Made by a program: the position numbers and the translations under genes. Source: DATKFM01 sp046154965 (GTDB lineage: Bacteria; Pseudomonadota; Alphaproteobacteria; Dongiales; Dongiaceae). From it: a stretch of DNA of 64,000 nt. The notes beneath the pieces are model-generated. The model had not been told where the DNA came from. It did not search any database and saw nothing but the letters and a program-made list of their open reading frames with translations. Location: NCBI GenBank assembly GCA_046154965.1, contig JBJXDY010000055.1, positions 62,001 through 126,000 on the forward strand, in the 5' to 3' direction. Positions 27,423 through 36,167 of the stretch are shown here, in pieces. The first letter of the stretch is position 1. Each line of letters opens with the position of its first letter.

Positions 27423-28379
27423 ATGGGCAATAGTCGAGCCGGTTCTCCGGGCAGTCGCGCAAGGTTCTATCAGTCCACCGCGGGATTGCGGAGAATCCGG
27501 GATTGCCTGAGGCGAACGGCGTTGCGCCAAATGGGCCGTTCAGCAGCCAGAAAGACTGCATTCACAATCCTTACCGCAGCGCGAAATGGAACGGTTCTAG
27601 GCGCCAGTCACCGGGGCGCCGTGCCGATCTACCCGGCGTCTGTTGTCAAATTGTTCTTTCTGGTGGCAATGCAGGCGTGGCTGGCGGCAGGCCGCCTATC
27701 GCGTAGTCGTGAACTGCGGCGCGCTTCCGCGGCGATGATCCGGGAGTCTTCCAACGACGCCACCGGCTATATCGTCGACCTGCTGACGGGCACGACGGGC
27801 GGCCCGGAATTGCCACCCGTTGCGTTTCGCCGCTGGCTTTATCGCCGTGGCGCTGTACAGCGTTACTTCGAGCGGTGGGGCTGGCCGGAATTGGCGCCCA
27901 TCCGGATCACGCAGAAGACCTGGGAAGAAAGTCCCTATGGCAGGGAGCGGCAATCCCGCGTCCAGATCCGCAACAACCGCAACCGGCTGACCACGGAAGC
28001 CGTCGCACGGCTGCTCTGGTCGATCGATAGGGATGATGCCGTATCGAAGCCGGCCTGCCGGGAAATGCGCCGTCTGCTGCATCGCAGCCTCGATGCGAGA
28101 AGCCGCAGGCGTCATGCTGACAAACAGATCGACGGTTTCCTTGGCGCGGGGCTGCCAGGGAACGCGCGGCTCTGGTCCAAGGCCGGTTGGACCAGCCAGA
28201 CACGTCACGATGCGGCAATCGTCGAATTGGCGGGCGGCCGCCGGTTTGTCCTCGTGGTTTTTTTGGAGGGGCGGAAACTTGCCGAAAATGCCGGACTGCT
28301 GCCGGCGATGGCAAGAGAGGCGGCGCGGCTGGTGCCCTTGCTGGAGCCGGAGGACCGGCGGGAGCGGCGCCGCGGCTAG
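27423..28379 (+). CDS. Serine hydrolase of the class A beta-lactamase fold
   Basis: 318 aa. The catalytic triplets are present in order: S-x-x-K as YPASVVKLFF, S-x-N as ESSNDAT, and a K-x-G-like strand WSKAGWTSQTRHDAAIVE. No Glu-containing omega loop typical of true beta-lactamases is obvious, and there is no clear signal peptide: the N-terminus is basic (RRIRDCLRRTALRQMGRSAA). This argues against a secreted antibiotic hydrolase; a transpeptidase- or esterase-like role is as likely. GGAGG lies 8 nt before the ATG. Its end overlaps the convergent GntR gene by four bases. Confidence 0.75.
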   Translation: MGNSRAGSPGSRARFYQSTAGLRRIRDCLRRTALRQMGRSAARKTAFTILTAARNGTVLGASHRGAVPIYPASVVKLFFLVAMQAWLAAGRLSRSRELRRASAAMIRESSNDATGYIVDLLTGTTGGPELPPVAFRRWLYRRGAVQRYFERWGWPELAPIRITQKTWEESPYGRERQSRVQIRNNRNRLTTEAVARLLWSIDRDDAVSKPACREMRRLLHRSLDARSRRRHADKQIDGFLGAGLPGNARLWSKAGWTSQTRHDAAIVELAGGRRFVLVVFLEGRKLAENAGLLPAMAREAARLVPLLEPEDRRERRRG

Positions 28380-29143
28380 GCGGTGGCCCGCCGCGACTTT
28401 ACGGGCGCCCCGCGTGCGGCCGGCGGCACATGGCTGATGACATCGTCGGTATCGGCCAGCAGGCGGAACACCGCGCGCCGCGCCGCGTTGGGCCGCTGCC
28501 GGCGGATCGCCTTCTCGATGTCCTCATGCAGCGACTGGGCATGGCGCGTGCCGGCGCGGCGCGTGGCGAAATCGAACACGGTGGCCAGCGCCGACTCGAT
28601 CAGCGATCCGAACGGCACCAGGAACTCGTTGCCGGCGGCATGCAGGATGCCCAGATGGAACCGCACATCGGCCTCGATGCGGCTTTCGACCGACGTGGCG
28701 GTACCCATGTTGCGGCAGGCGAGGGAGATCGCAGCCATCTGTTCGGCGCTGCGATTGCGCGACGCCATCGCCGCCGCCTCCGGCTCGAAGATACGCCGCA
28801 TCTCCTGCACCGAACGCAGGAAGCGCTCGCGGTCGGGCGCGCCGATGTACCAGACGAGCACGTCGCGATCGAGCAGGTTCCAATGCTCCCTTGGTTCCAC
28901 GCGCGTGCCGACTTTCGGCCGCGCGCTGACCAGGCCCTTGGCCATCAGCATCTTCATGGCCTCGCGCACCGCCGACCGGCTCATGTGCAGGCGCTTGCAC
29001 CATTCCGCTTCATTGGGCAGCAGCTGCCCAGGAGCGAAATCGCCCTTCAGGATGCGCGAGCCGATCTCTTCGGCCGCGGCGAAATGCAGACTCCGGCCCC
29101 GCCCCCGTTTACGAGAGCCCGCCGGCGCCGAATTCCTGAACAA
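28376..29143 (-). CDS. GntR-family regulator, FadR/FCD subfamily
   Basis: 255 aa. A winged-helix domain (GDFAPGQLLPNEAEWCKRLH, SRSAVREAMKMLMAKGLV) is followed by the all-helical FCD ligand domain, with metal-binding His/Asp candidates in EADVRFHLGILHAAGN and LHEDIEKAI. It sits 15 nt after the sugar permease gene in the same operon, so it very likely controls this transporter in response to its sugar or sugar acid. Confidence 0.9.
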   Translation of the reverse strand: MFRNSAPAGSRKRGRGRSLHFAAAEEIGSRILKGDFAPGQLLPNEAEWCKRLHMSRSAVREAMKMLMAKGLVSARPKVGTRVEPREHWNLLDRDVLVWYIGAPDRERFLRSVQEMRRIFEPEAAAMASRNRSAEQMAAISLACRNMGTATSVESRIEADVRFHLGILHAAGNEFLVPFGSLIESALATVFDFATRRAGTRHAQSLHEDIEKAIRRQRPNAARRAVFRLLADTDDVISHVPPAARGAPVKSRRATA

Positions 29144-29158
29144 AGAGCCGTCTCCCTA

Positions 29159-30154
29159 TCAATCCGTTTCCCGGATTCGTTTGAGACAGTCGAACAGGAC
29201 CGCGATGACGATGCAACTGCCAATGAAGGTCCCCTGCCAGAACGTGCTTATGCCCAGCAAAGTGAGGCTGTTGCGAATCACCTCGATCAATGCGGCGCCG
29301 ATCACGCCGCCCAAGGCGGTGCCGCTGCCGCCCATCAGATTGGTGCCGCCGATGACGGTGGCGGCGATGACCGTGAGTTCCTTGCCCTCGCCCAGGTTCT
29401 GGGTGACGCTGCCGAGCCAGCCAGCCATCAGGATGCCGGCGATGCCGGCCATCAGCGCGCTGAAGACATAGACGCTGAGCTTCACCTGCTTGACTGAGAC
29501 GCCGGTCAGGCGCGCCGCCCTTTCATTGCCGCCGACGGCGAAGACATGGGCGCCCCAGCGCGTCCAGCGCAGCAGGAATCCGGTGACTAGCGTAAGCACG
29601 ATCAGCACGATGACCGGATTGGGAATACCGAGAGTGGATTTGCCGCCGAGCCACAGCACCGTTTCTCCGTAGGTGCCGAAATCGTAGACGCCCTTGTTGT
29701 CGGAGATGACCTGGCCCTGGCTTCGGGCGATCGAAAGGACCCCGAGCGTCACCACGAAGGAGGGCATCTTCACATAGGCGACCATGACGCCGTTAAAGAG
29801 TCCGACGAGCAAGGCAACGGACAAGCCGGCGATGATGCCCAAGGTCGCGGGATATCCGGCGCCGAGGACCATGCCGCACATCATCGCCGAAAATCCCATC
29901 ACCGATCCCACCGACAGATCGATGCCGCCGGTGATGATGACGGCGGTCATGCCGAGGGCCGCGATGGCGACGAAGGCGAAGTTGCGGGTCACGTTGAACA
30001 GGTTCTGCCCGGTGAGAAACTTGTCCGAGCCCATCGCGACGAGGATACAGGCTGCGACCGTCGCCAGGAACACCCAGAAGGTCTGGCGCGTCAGCAGATA
30101 GCCGAGCGGGCCGTAGGTGCGTTTGTTGATGACGTCTTCCAGCGCTGCGCTCAT
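29159..30154 (-). CDS. Sugar ABC transporter permease (RbsC/FrcC type)
   Basis: 331 aa with eight to ten membrane helices. The family core TGGIDLSVGSVMGFSAM and the ATPase-coupling region VGGNERAARLTGVSVKQVKL are present. It forms the membrane channel of a carbohydrate uptake transporter 2 system. Located 40 nt after the ATPase gene. Confidence 0.93.
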   Translation of the reverse strand: MSAALEDVINKRTYGPLGYLLTRQTFWVFLATVAACILVAMGSDKFLTGQNLFNVTRNFAFVAIAALGMTAVIITGGIDLSVGSVMGFSAMMCGMVLGAGYPATLGIIAGLSVALLVGLFNGVMVAYVKMPSFVVTLGVLSIARSQGQVISDNKGVYDFGTYGETVLWLGGKSTLGIPNPVIVLIVLTLVTGFLLRWTRWGAHVFAVGGNERAARLTGVSVKQVKLSVYVFSALMAGIAGILMAGWLGSVTQNLGEGKELTVIAATVIGGTNLMGGSGTALGGVIGAALIEVIRNSLTLLGISTFWQGTFIGSCIVIAVLFDCLKRIRETD

Positions 30155-30194
30155 GGCGTCGCTCTCCTGCTGTTCAAAGGGGGTTGTCCGGCGC

Positions 30195-30935
30195 TCATGC
30201 CGTGGCGATGGCGCCCGTGATCAGGCCGGTGACCTCTTCCGGCGAAGTCTGCACGGTCGGTTTGTCCGCCACCTTGCGGCCGCGCCGCAACACCATGATG
30301 CGGTCGGCGACGGCGAAGACGTCAGGCATGCGGTGGCTGATCAGAACGACGGCGACGCCTTGATCGCGCAGATGGCGTATCAAGTTCAACACCTCCGCCA
30401 CCTGGCGCACGGAGATCGCCGCCGTCGGCTCGTCCATCAGCACGATCTTGGCGTCGGAAAGGCGCGTGCGGGCGATCGCCACCGCCTGGCGCTGGCCGCC
30501 GGACATCTGCTTCACCAAGTCGCGCGGCCGCGTCTCCGACTTCAGCTCGGCGAACAGCTGCGCGGCGCGCTTGTACATGGCGCCGTAGTCCAGCACGCGA
30601 AAGGGGCCGATGCCCCTGGTCAACTCGCGGCTCAGGAAAACATTCACGCCGGCGGTCATGTTATCGCACAGCGCCAGATCCTGATAGACGATCTCGACGC
30701 CATGTTTGCGCGCATCCACCGGGCGATGGAACACCGCCTCCTTGCCGCCGATCAGCATCTTGCCGTGGGTCGGCGGGAAATTGCCGGCGATTATCTTCAC
30801 CAGCGTCGATTTGCCCGCGCCGTTGTCGCCCATGAGGCCGAGCGTCTCGCCGGGCTGCAGCGACATCGACACGTCGCTCAATGCATGAATGGCGCCGAAA
30901 TGCTTGGAGATTCCGGCGAGTTCCAGGACCGCCAT
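30195..30935 (-). CDS. Sugar ABC transporter ATP-binding protein (single NBD)
   Basis: 246 aa. Walker A GDNGAGKSTLVK, signature SGGQRQAVAIART, Walker B KIVLMDEPTAAI and the H-loop VVLISHRMPD. It has one nucleotide-binding domain, unlike the double-domain RbsA, so it acts as a homodimer like Sinorhizobium FrcA. First gene of the minus-strand operon with the permease and the GntR regulator. Confidence 0.93.
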   Translation of the reverse strand: MAVLELAGISKHFGAIHALSDVSMSLQPGETLGLMGDNGAGKSTLVKIIAGNFPPTHGKMLIGGKEAVFHRPVDARKHGVEIVYQDLALCDNMTAGVNVFLSRELTRGIGPFRVLDYGAMYKRAAQLFAELKSETRPRDLVKQMSGGQRQAVAIARTRLSDAKIVLMDEPTAAISVRQVAEVLNLIRHLRDQGVAVVLISHRMPDVFAVADRIMVLRRGRKVADKPTVQTSPEEVTGLITGAIATA

Positions 30936-31358
30936 CCGAGCCTTACCTCCCCTGAGAGCCCGAACTCGACGGTCGCAACTCCACCGGTGGGCCGTTTCTT
31001 CTTACCGTGCCGGCGGAACGCCGAACCCGTGTCATTAGAGCAAAGCATCCGCCGCCGTCAATCGGCGGCTGCCAACGCTCTTTTCCTATTTATCTGACAA
31101 ATCATACAAATCGCCTTGACTTGCTTTACGCGCCGCCGTTAGCCTTTTGCACAGGGAACAGGCGGGCCCCTGCGGCGGAGCGGGATCGCATAACGGACGA
31201 CGGCAAGGCGTGCCGCAATGCACCCTATCCCTCGCCATCGCGGAATGACTTGATAATCACGGAGCACATCCGGACCTGCAACAGCAGGGCGAGTTTCGAC
31301 GACTTGCTAAACCTGGCAGTTATCCGGCGGCACAGCGCCGCCCAGAAAGGGAGGAGTA
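30936..31358. other. 423-bp divergent control region of the sugar ABC system
   Basis: No gene was found. It contains a perfect 7-bp hairpin GCCGCCG..CGGCGGC (31051-31069), a tract less GC-rich than its surroundings at 31081-31130, and the candidate operator/promoter listed separately. Both transcripts (ATPase leftward, binding protein rightward) must start here. Confidence 0.5.
31094..31145 (+). promoter_or_regulatory. Candidate GntR operator and promoter for the sugar-binding protein
   Basis: CTGACAAATCATACAAAT (31094-31111) resembles FadR-subfamily sites (GT..AC half-sites around an AT core). It lies just before TTGACT (31116-31121) and TAGCCT (31140-31145), an 18-bp-spaced promoter. The GntR gene closes the divergent operon. 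The assignment is by pattern only. Confidence 0.3.
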
Positions 31359-32345
31359 ATGAATCGGGCATTGGGATTGTTGGCCGTTACCGCCTTCGCA
31401 GTAGCAGCGACAGCGGCGTCGGCCGAGGATAAGGTTCTGGCCATCGTCGTGAAGGGCCTCGATAACCCGTTCTTCGAGCAGATCAACCAGGGCTGTCAGA
31501 AGGCGAATGCGGAACTGGCGGGCTCAGGTTACACCTGCCTGTATACCGGCCCGGCTTCCAGCGCCGATGAGGCGGGCGAAGTCCAGATCGTCGACGATCT
31601 GATCACCAAGGGCGTCGCGGCGATCGCGATTTCGCCGTCGAACGCGCCGATGATGGCAAACCTGCTGAAGCAGCGCGCGCCGAGCATGCCGATCATGACG
31701 ATCGACGCCGATCTCGGCGCCGCTGACGCAGGCCTGCGCAAGACCTATCTGGGTACCGACAACTATCTGATGGGCGTGAAGTTCGGCGAGCACCTGAAGA
31801 AGCTGAAGCCGGACGGCGGCACGGTGTGCCTGCAGCTCGGCAACGTGGCGGCCGACAACATCAATGCCCGAGCCGCCGGCACGCGCGACACGCTCGGCGG
31901 GGAGAAAGGTATTGAGCGGTTGACGGGTCAGGGCGGCTGGACCGAAATCGATGGTTGCCCGCTTTACACCAACGACCAGGCCGATCTCGCGAACCAGCAG
32001 ATGGCCGACACCTTCCTGGCGAACCCGGATCTCGACGCCTTCGTGCTCGAAGGCGGATGGGCCCAGTTCGCGCCGCAAGCCTATGCCCAGGTCACCGACC
32101 AGGTCATGGACAAGCTGAAGAGCGGCAAGCTGATCATCGTCGCCGGCGACACGCTGCCGCCGCAGATCGATGCGCTGAAGGCTGGCCGCAGCCATGTGCA
32201 GGTCGGACAGCGGCCGTTCGAGATGGGCTACAAGGCACCGTTCGTGATGCGCGATCTCGTGGAAGGCAAGGAGGTCGATCCCGTGCTCTATACCGGCCTC
32301 GACGAATGCACCCAGGAGAATGTGGATACCTGCATCGCCAAGTAA
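31359..32345 (+). CDS. Periplasmic sugar-binding protein of ABC transporter
   Basis: 328 aa with a signal peptide (LGLLAVTAFAVAATAASA). It belongs to the ribose/fructose-type SBP family (VLAIVVKGLDNPFFEQINQG, ITKGVAAIAISPSNAPMM, VQVGQRPFEMGYKAPFVMRD). Four cysteines, two near the end (DECTQENVDTC), may form disulfides. GGGAGG lies shortly before the ATG. It is divergent from its ATPase-permease-regulator operon and followed by a strong terminator. Confidence 0.93.
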   Translation: MNRALGLLAVTAFAVAATAASAEDKVLAIVVKGLDNPFFEQINQGCQKANAELAGSGYTCLYTGPASSADEAGEVQIVDDLITKGVAAIAISPSNAPMMANLLKQRAPSMPIMTIDADLGAADAGLRKTYLGTDNYLMGVKFGEHLKKLKPDGGTVCLQLGNVAADNINARAAGTRDTLGGEKGIERLTGQGGWTEIDGCPLYTNDQADLANQQMADTFLANPDLDAFVLEGGWAQFAPQAYAQVTDQVMDKLKSGKLIIVAGDTLPPQIDALKAGRSHVQVGQRPFEMGYKAPFVMRDLVEGKEVDPVLYTGLDECTQENVDTCIAK

Positions 32346-32368
32346 GCTGGCGGCATTCTGCGACGGAT

Positions 32369-32399
32369 GAAGGGGCCCCTTGCGGGCCCCTTCGTTTTT
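32369..32399 (+). terminator. Rho-independent terminator after the sugar-binding protein gene
   Basis: GAAGGGGCCC, a 6-nt loop and GGGCCCCTTC form a 10-bp stem followed at once by GTTTTTC, 24 nt after the stop codon. Confidence 0.9.
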
Positions 32400-32419
32400 C
32401 GTATCAAACGTTGTTCAAA

Positions 32420-33328
32420 TCACAGGGGCAAGGCCGCTTCGGCGGTCAGCCAGTCGCGGAACGCCGAAACCTTGGCGCGCTTCACCGCCGGTTCCGGGTA
32501 GACGAGATAGTAGGCGAACTTTCCGGGCACGCTGACATTGAACGGCCGCACCAGGCGGCCGGCGGCGATGTCGTTGGCCACCAGGGCGCTGCGGCCGAGC
32601 ACCACGCCCTGGCCCTCGATCGCCGCCTGCATGGCGAGCATCCAGTCGTTGAATTGCGGCCCCTTGGCCCAGTCGATGTCGCGCACGCCCGCGGCCAGCA
32701 GCCACATGCGCCAATCCGGCTCCTCGCCCCGTTGCGACGACCAGTCGGTATGCAGCAGCCGGTGCCAGCGGAGATCCCCCGGCGTGGCCAGCGGATGCTC
32801 GCCCTTGAGCAGCCGCGGGCTGCAGACGGGCGATACCTCGACGTCCATCAGCAGCTCCGACACCAGCCCAGCATAGCGGCCGGCGCCATAGCGGATCGCC
32901 ACATCCACATTTTCGCGGCCGAAATCGACGAGTTGGGTCGAGGCGTCCAGCCGCACCTCCAGATCCGGGCGCGCCTTGCGGAAGCCATCCAGCCGCGGCA
33001 CCAGCCATTTGGCGGCGAAGGAAGGGGTGACGGAAACGGTCAGCAGGTTCTCCGGATTGCTGGCGCCCATGCTCTCCACGGCCTCGGCAAGCTGGTCGAA
33101 GGCCTCGCGCAGCCGCGGCAGGCTGAGCTGGGCGGCGTCGGTCAGCAGAACGGCCCGGTTCTGCCGGCGGAAAAGCTGGATGCCCAGATACTCCTCCAGA
33201 GCCCGCACCTGATGGCTGATGGCGGCCTGGGTGACGTGCAACTCATCGGCGGCCTTGGTGAAGCTCAAATGCCGGGCGGCGGCTTCGAAGGCCCGCAGGG
33301 CGTTCAGGGGCGGCAGGCGTCGATTCAT
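32420..33328 (-). CDS. LysR-family regulator, GcvA-like
   Basis: 302 aa. The N-terminal helix-turn-helix LPPLNALRAFEAAARHLSFT with AADELHVTQAAISHQVRALE is that of GcvA-type regulators. The effector domain includes SVTPSFAAKWLVPRLDGF and AIRYGAGRYAGL. Its target may be the divergent DUF1127 gene, or elsewhere; glycine-cleavage genes are not in the window. Confidence 0.92.
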   Translation of the reverse strand: MNRRLPPLNALRAFEAAARHLSFTKAADELHVTQAAISHQVRALEEYLGIQLFRRQNRAVLLTDAAQLSLPRLREAFDQLAEAVESMGASNPENLLTVSVTPSFAAKWLVPRLDGFRKARPDLEVRLDASTQLVDFGRENVDVAIRYGAGRYAGLVSELLMDVEVSPVCSPRLLKGEHPLATPGDLRWHRLLHTDWSSQRGEEPDWRMWLLAAGVRDIDWAKGPQFNDWMLAMQAAIEGQGVVLGRSALVANDIAAGRLVRPFNVSVPGKFAYYLVYPEPAVKRAKVSAFRDWLTAEAALPL

Positions 33329-33475
33329 CGTTTCGGATCAATAATTCTAATCGAAGGGATGAGAACTGATCGTTTGTGGACTTGCATAGAGATAGGCATT
33401 TTCATCGTCAACAGCCACCGCAAACAGCGCCTCGACGATAAGATTTTTTGAGGAGGCGCGACTAAGGAGAGCCAG

Positions 33476-33856
33476 ATGACCCGCAAATCTTCTTATGAGT
33501 TTACCATCAGCGAATACGCTCAGACAGCCCGCGACGAGCGTGCCGTGACCCTGACCCGGTTCGGCTTCCTGGCCATCGCCGGCGCCGACCGCGCCGTCCG
33601 CCGCACTCTCTCGGCGGTGGCCTCGGGTGTTGGCAGCCTTGTCAGCCGCTGGAACGATTTCAGCGAGCGGCGGGCGATCTACCTGGCCCTGTCGAAGCTC
33701 GATGACCGCTTGCTCCAGGATATCGGCCTGACCCGGGCGGATATCGAAGGCCGCGCCGCCGAGTTGCCGGTGCACGGGCCGGAAGCGGCAGATGCCGCGC
33801 TCGCGCCAGTGCCGCGGCCGGCCGCTACGGTCCATGAATTCAAGCGTGCCGCCTGA
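33476..33856 (+). CDS. DUF1127 domain protein
   Basis: 126 aa. The C-terminal half carries the DUF1127 signature (ERRAIYLALSKLDDRLLQDI, GLTRADIE). This family is small and basic, common in alphaproteobacteria, and some members bind RNA and affect phosphate/stress metabolism. The N-terminal 60 residues are not conserved with short DUF1127 proteins. AGGAG-like and AAGGAGAG sites precede the ATG. Divergent from the LysR gene; ends before a strong terminator. Confidence 0.87.
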   Translation: MTRKSSYEFTISEYAQTARDERAVTLTRFGFLAIAGADRAVRRTLSAVASGVGSLVSRWNDFSERRAIYLALSKLDDRLLQDIGLTRADIEGRAAELPVHGPEAADAALAPVPRPAATVHEFKRAA

Positions 33857-34255
33857 AGTTTTCAGTTCCGCGTCCGTCTAACCTCCCTGTTGCCGTTCGG
33901 ACGGCAGGTTCCCTCACCGGCCGTCCGTCTCCCAGGCGCTGATCCCGGCGCCGACCCTGGCGCCCCTCCCGTCCCCCCGGGAGGGGCGTTTTTTCGTGCC
34001 GAACGGCGAAGCGCTGAAAAAATAGGCAAGTGCCTTTCCGAACATCAGGCCCGTGGCAATCAATGCGTCGAAATGCTTGATGGCTTGGTTGTCGACGGAC
34101 CTGTCGCTGCAACCGATGCGCAAGCCGAATTCCTGCGCCCCGGCCATGGAACGCTTTGGGCGCGCTTGGAATCTTCCTAAATCCGTTTGCCCGCTGCCGC
34201 CGAATGCTGCGCCACCGCCGCGCGCGATTGCCGCTGCCGCCCCGCCGCAATCCGT
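33857..34255. other. Gene-poor stretch between DUF1127 gene and glnK promoter
   Basis: Holds the DUF1127 terminator. A minus-strand frame from 34147 to about 33995 has middling coding character (DNQAIKHFDALIATGL), but it runs through the terminator stem and has no ribosome site, so I do not call it. Upstream activator sites for NtrC would be expected here; I see no clear TGCACC-N5-GGTGCA match. Confidence 0.4.
33961..33994 (+). terminator. Rho-independent terminator after DUF1127 gene
   Basis: CGCCCCTCCC (33961-33970) pairs with GGGAGGGGCG (33979-33988) around an 8-nt loop, followed by six T. Confidence 0.92.
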
Positions 34256-34274
34256 TTGGCACGACTCTTGCAAT
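34256..34274 (+). promoter_or_regulatory. Sigma-54 (RpoN) promoter of glnK-amtB
   Basis: TTGGCACGACTCTTGCAAT matches the consensus TGGCAC-N5-TTGCA at every position, with the -24 GG at 34258-34259 and the -12 GC at 34270-34271. It lies about 115 nt before the glnK start, as expected for nitrogen-controlled expression with NtrC. Confidence 0.93.
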
Positions 34275-34390
34275 CATCCCATCGGTACGCCGCACAACGA
34301 TGTATCGACGCGTCCGCAGATGCCTGCGGCCGCGAACGGTTGAGGTCGCGGTGAAAAGCGCAAGCCAAGCGAAGCGTGGAGGAGCGCGCA

Positions 34391-34729
34391 ATGAAGTTCA
34401 TCATGGCAGTGATCAAACCGTTCAAGCTGGACGAGGTGCGCGAAGCGCTCACCTCCATCGGCATCCAGGGAATAACAGTGACCGAGGCTAAAGGATTTGG
34501 CCGGCAGAAGGGCCACACGGAAATCTATCGCGGCGCCGAATATGCCGTGAACTTCGTGCCGAAAGTGAAGCTCGAAATCGCCGTATCCAACGACATGGCC
34601 GACCGCGTCGTCGACACGATCCAGACCACGGCCGCCACCGGACGCATCGGCGACGGCAAGATCTTCGTGTTCGACATGATGCACGCGGTGCGCATCCGCA
34701 CCGGCGACCGCAACGAAGAAGCTCTCTAG
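34391..34729 (+). CDS. glnK: Nitrogen regulatory protein P-II (GlnK)
   Basis: 112 aa, the standard P-II length. It has MKFIMAVIKPFKLDEVREAL at the start, the T-loop TEIYRGAEYAVNFVPKVKLE with uridylylation Tyr51, and the ATP/2-oxoglutarate segment ATGRIGDGKIFVFDM. It senses 2-oxoglutarate and energy charge and gates AmtB. I chose the ATG at 34391 (GGAGGA upstream) over one five codons earlier. Confidence 0.96.
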   Translation: MKFIMAVIKPFKLDEVREALTSIGIQGITVTEAKGFGRQKGHTEIYRGAEYAVNFVPKVKLEIAVSNDMADRVVDTIQTTAATGRIGDGKIFVFDMMHAVRIRTGDRNEEAL

Positions 34730-34740
34730 GAGACAGGACA

Positions 34741-36072
34741 ATGATAGCAAGAATCTCACGCTCGGCGGCCGGAGGATCGGCTGCGCTGATGACCCTCCTC
34801 CTGGCGCTTCCGCTGCTGGCGCAGGAAGCCGCACCCGAAGTACCGGTATCGACGCTGGATCGCGGCGATACCGCCTGGATGCTCACCTCCACCGCGCTGG
34901 TGCTGCTGATGACCATCCCGGGCCTGGCGCTGTTTTATGGCGGCATGGTGCGGAAGATGAACGTGCTGGCCACGGCCATGCAGTCTTTCGCCATCTGCTG
35001 CCTGGTCACCATCCTCTGGATGGTCATCGGCTACAGCCTGGCGTTTACGGAAGGCAACAGCGTCTTCGGCGGCTTCAGCCGCCTGTTGTTGGGCGGCATG
35101 GAGCCCGGCGGTTCCCATCCCCTGGCTGTAAGCATTCCGGAATCGGTCTTCATGACCTTCCAGATGACTTTCGCCATCATCACCCCGGCGCTGATCGCCG
35201 GCGCCTTCGCCGACCGCATGAAGTTCAGCGCGATGCTCTGGTTCATGGGACTTTGGCTGATTTTCGTTTACGCCCCTATCGCCCATATGGTTTGGGGCGG
35301 CGGTCTGATCGGCGGCATGGGCGTGCTCGATTATGCCGGCGGTACGGTGGTCCATATCAATGCCGGCGTCGCCGGATTGGTGGCGGCGCTGGTGCTGGGC
35401 AAGCGCAAGGGCTACGGCAAGGTGCCGTTCCCGCCGCATAACCTGGTTTACAGCATCATCGGCGCTTCGCTGCTGTGGGTCGGCTGGTTCGGCTTCAACG
35501 CCGGCTCTGCCGTCGCCGCGGATGCGCGCGCCGGCATGGCCATGGCGGTGACACAGATCGCCACTGCCGCAGCGGCGCTGTCCTGGATGTTCGCGGAATG
35601 GGTGACCAAGGGTAAGCCCTCGGTGCTGGGTATCGTGTCCGGCGCGGTGGCGGGCTTGGTCGCCATCACCCCGGCCTCCGGCTTCGTACTGCCGGGCGGG
35701 GCGCTGGTCATCGGCATTGCTGCGGGCATCATCTGTTTCTTTGCCTCGACGGCGGTGAAGAACGCCCTCGGCTATGACGACTCCCTGGATGCTTTTGGCG
35801 TCCATGGCGTCGGCGGCATCGTCGGCGCCATCCTCACCGGTGTGTTCGCCACCATGGCCGTCACCGGCGCGGCCGATCCCGTCGGCATGCTCGATGGCAA
35901 TGGCGGGCAGGTGTTCACTCAGATCAAGGGCGTGGTGGTCACCATCGTCTATTGCGGCCTCGTCACCGCGATTATCTTGTATCTGATCAAGATGGTGATC
36001 GGATTGCGCGTATCGGAAGAAGAAGAACGCGACGGACTGGATCTCAGCCTGCATGGCGAGGTCGTTCCCTAA
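34741..36072 (+). CDS. amtB: Ammonium transporter AmtB
   Basis: 443 aa with a cleavable signal (ALMTLLLALPLLAQEAA) and eleven membrane helices. The pore twin histidines are in VVHINAGVAG (about His204) and FGVHGVGGIVG (about His354); the Phe gate region MTFQMTFAIITPALI is also present. The C-terminal tail (GLRVSEEEERDGLDLSLHGE) binds P-II. It lies 11 nt after glnK under the same sigma-54 promoter. Confidence 0.96.
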   Translation: MIARISRSAAGGSAALMTLLLALPLLAQEAAPEVPVSTLDRGDTAWMLTSTALVLLMTIPGLALFYGGMVRKMNVLATAMQSFAICCLVTILWMVIGYSLAFTEGNSVFGGFSRLLLGGMEPGGSHPLAVSIPESVFMTFQMTFAIITPALIAGAFADRMKFSAMLWFMGLWLIFVYAPIAHMVWGGGLIGGMGVLDYAGGTVVHINAGVAGLVAALVLGKRKGYGKVPFPPHNLVYSIIGASLLWVGWFGFNAGSAVAADARAGMAMAVTQIATAAAALSWMFAEWVTKGKPSVLGIVSGAVAGLVAITPASGFVLPGGALVIGIAAGIICFFASTAVKNALGYDDSLDAFGVHGVGGIVGAILTGVFATMAVTGAADPVGMLDGNGGQVFTQIKGVVVTIVYCGLVTAIILYLIKMVIGLRVSEEEERDGLDLSLHGEVVP

Positions 36073-36113
36073 AGGAACGTGACCAACACGCTATTCGGCC
36101 TGCTGAGAAACCA

Positions 36114-36155
36114 CCGGCCCCGGAGGCGATCCCCTCCGGGGCCGGACCAATTTTG
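36114..36155 (+). terminator. Terminator-like hairpin after amtB
   Basis: A 13-bp stem CCGGCCCCGGAGG / CCTCCGGGGCCGG with a short loop is followed by ACCAATTTT. The T-tract is weak but the stem is very strong. It sits between the convergent amtB and indolepyruvate oxidoreductase genes. Confidence 0.7.
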
Positions 36156-36167
36156 GAGCTGTGCGAT

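Noticed and set aside
28187..29497. 436-codon plus-strand ORF
   Set aside because: Antisense to the GntR and permease genes.
33840..34391. 183-codon minus-strand ORF and a shorter frame from 34147
   Set aside because: Reads through a strong terminator and the sigma-54 promoter region; no ribosome site and only weak codon signal.
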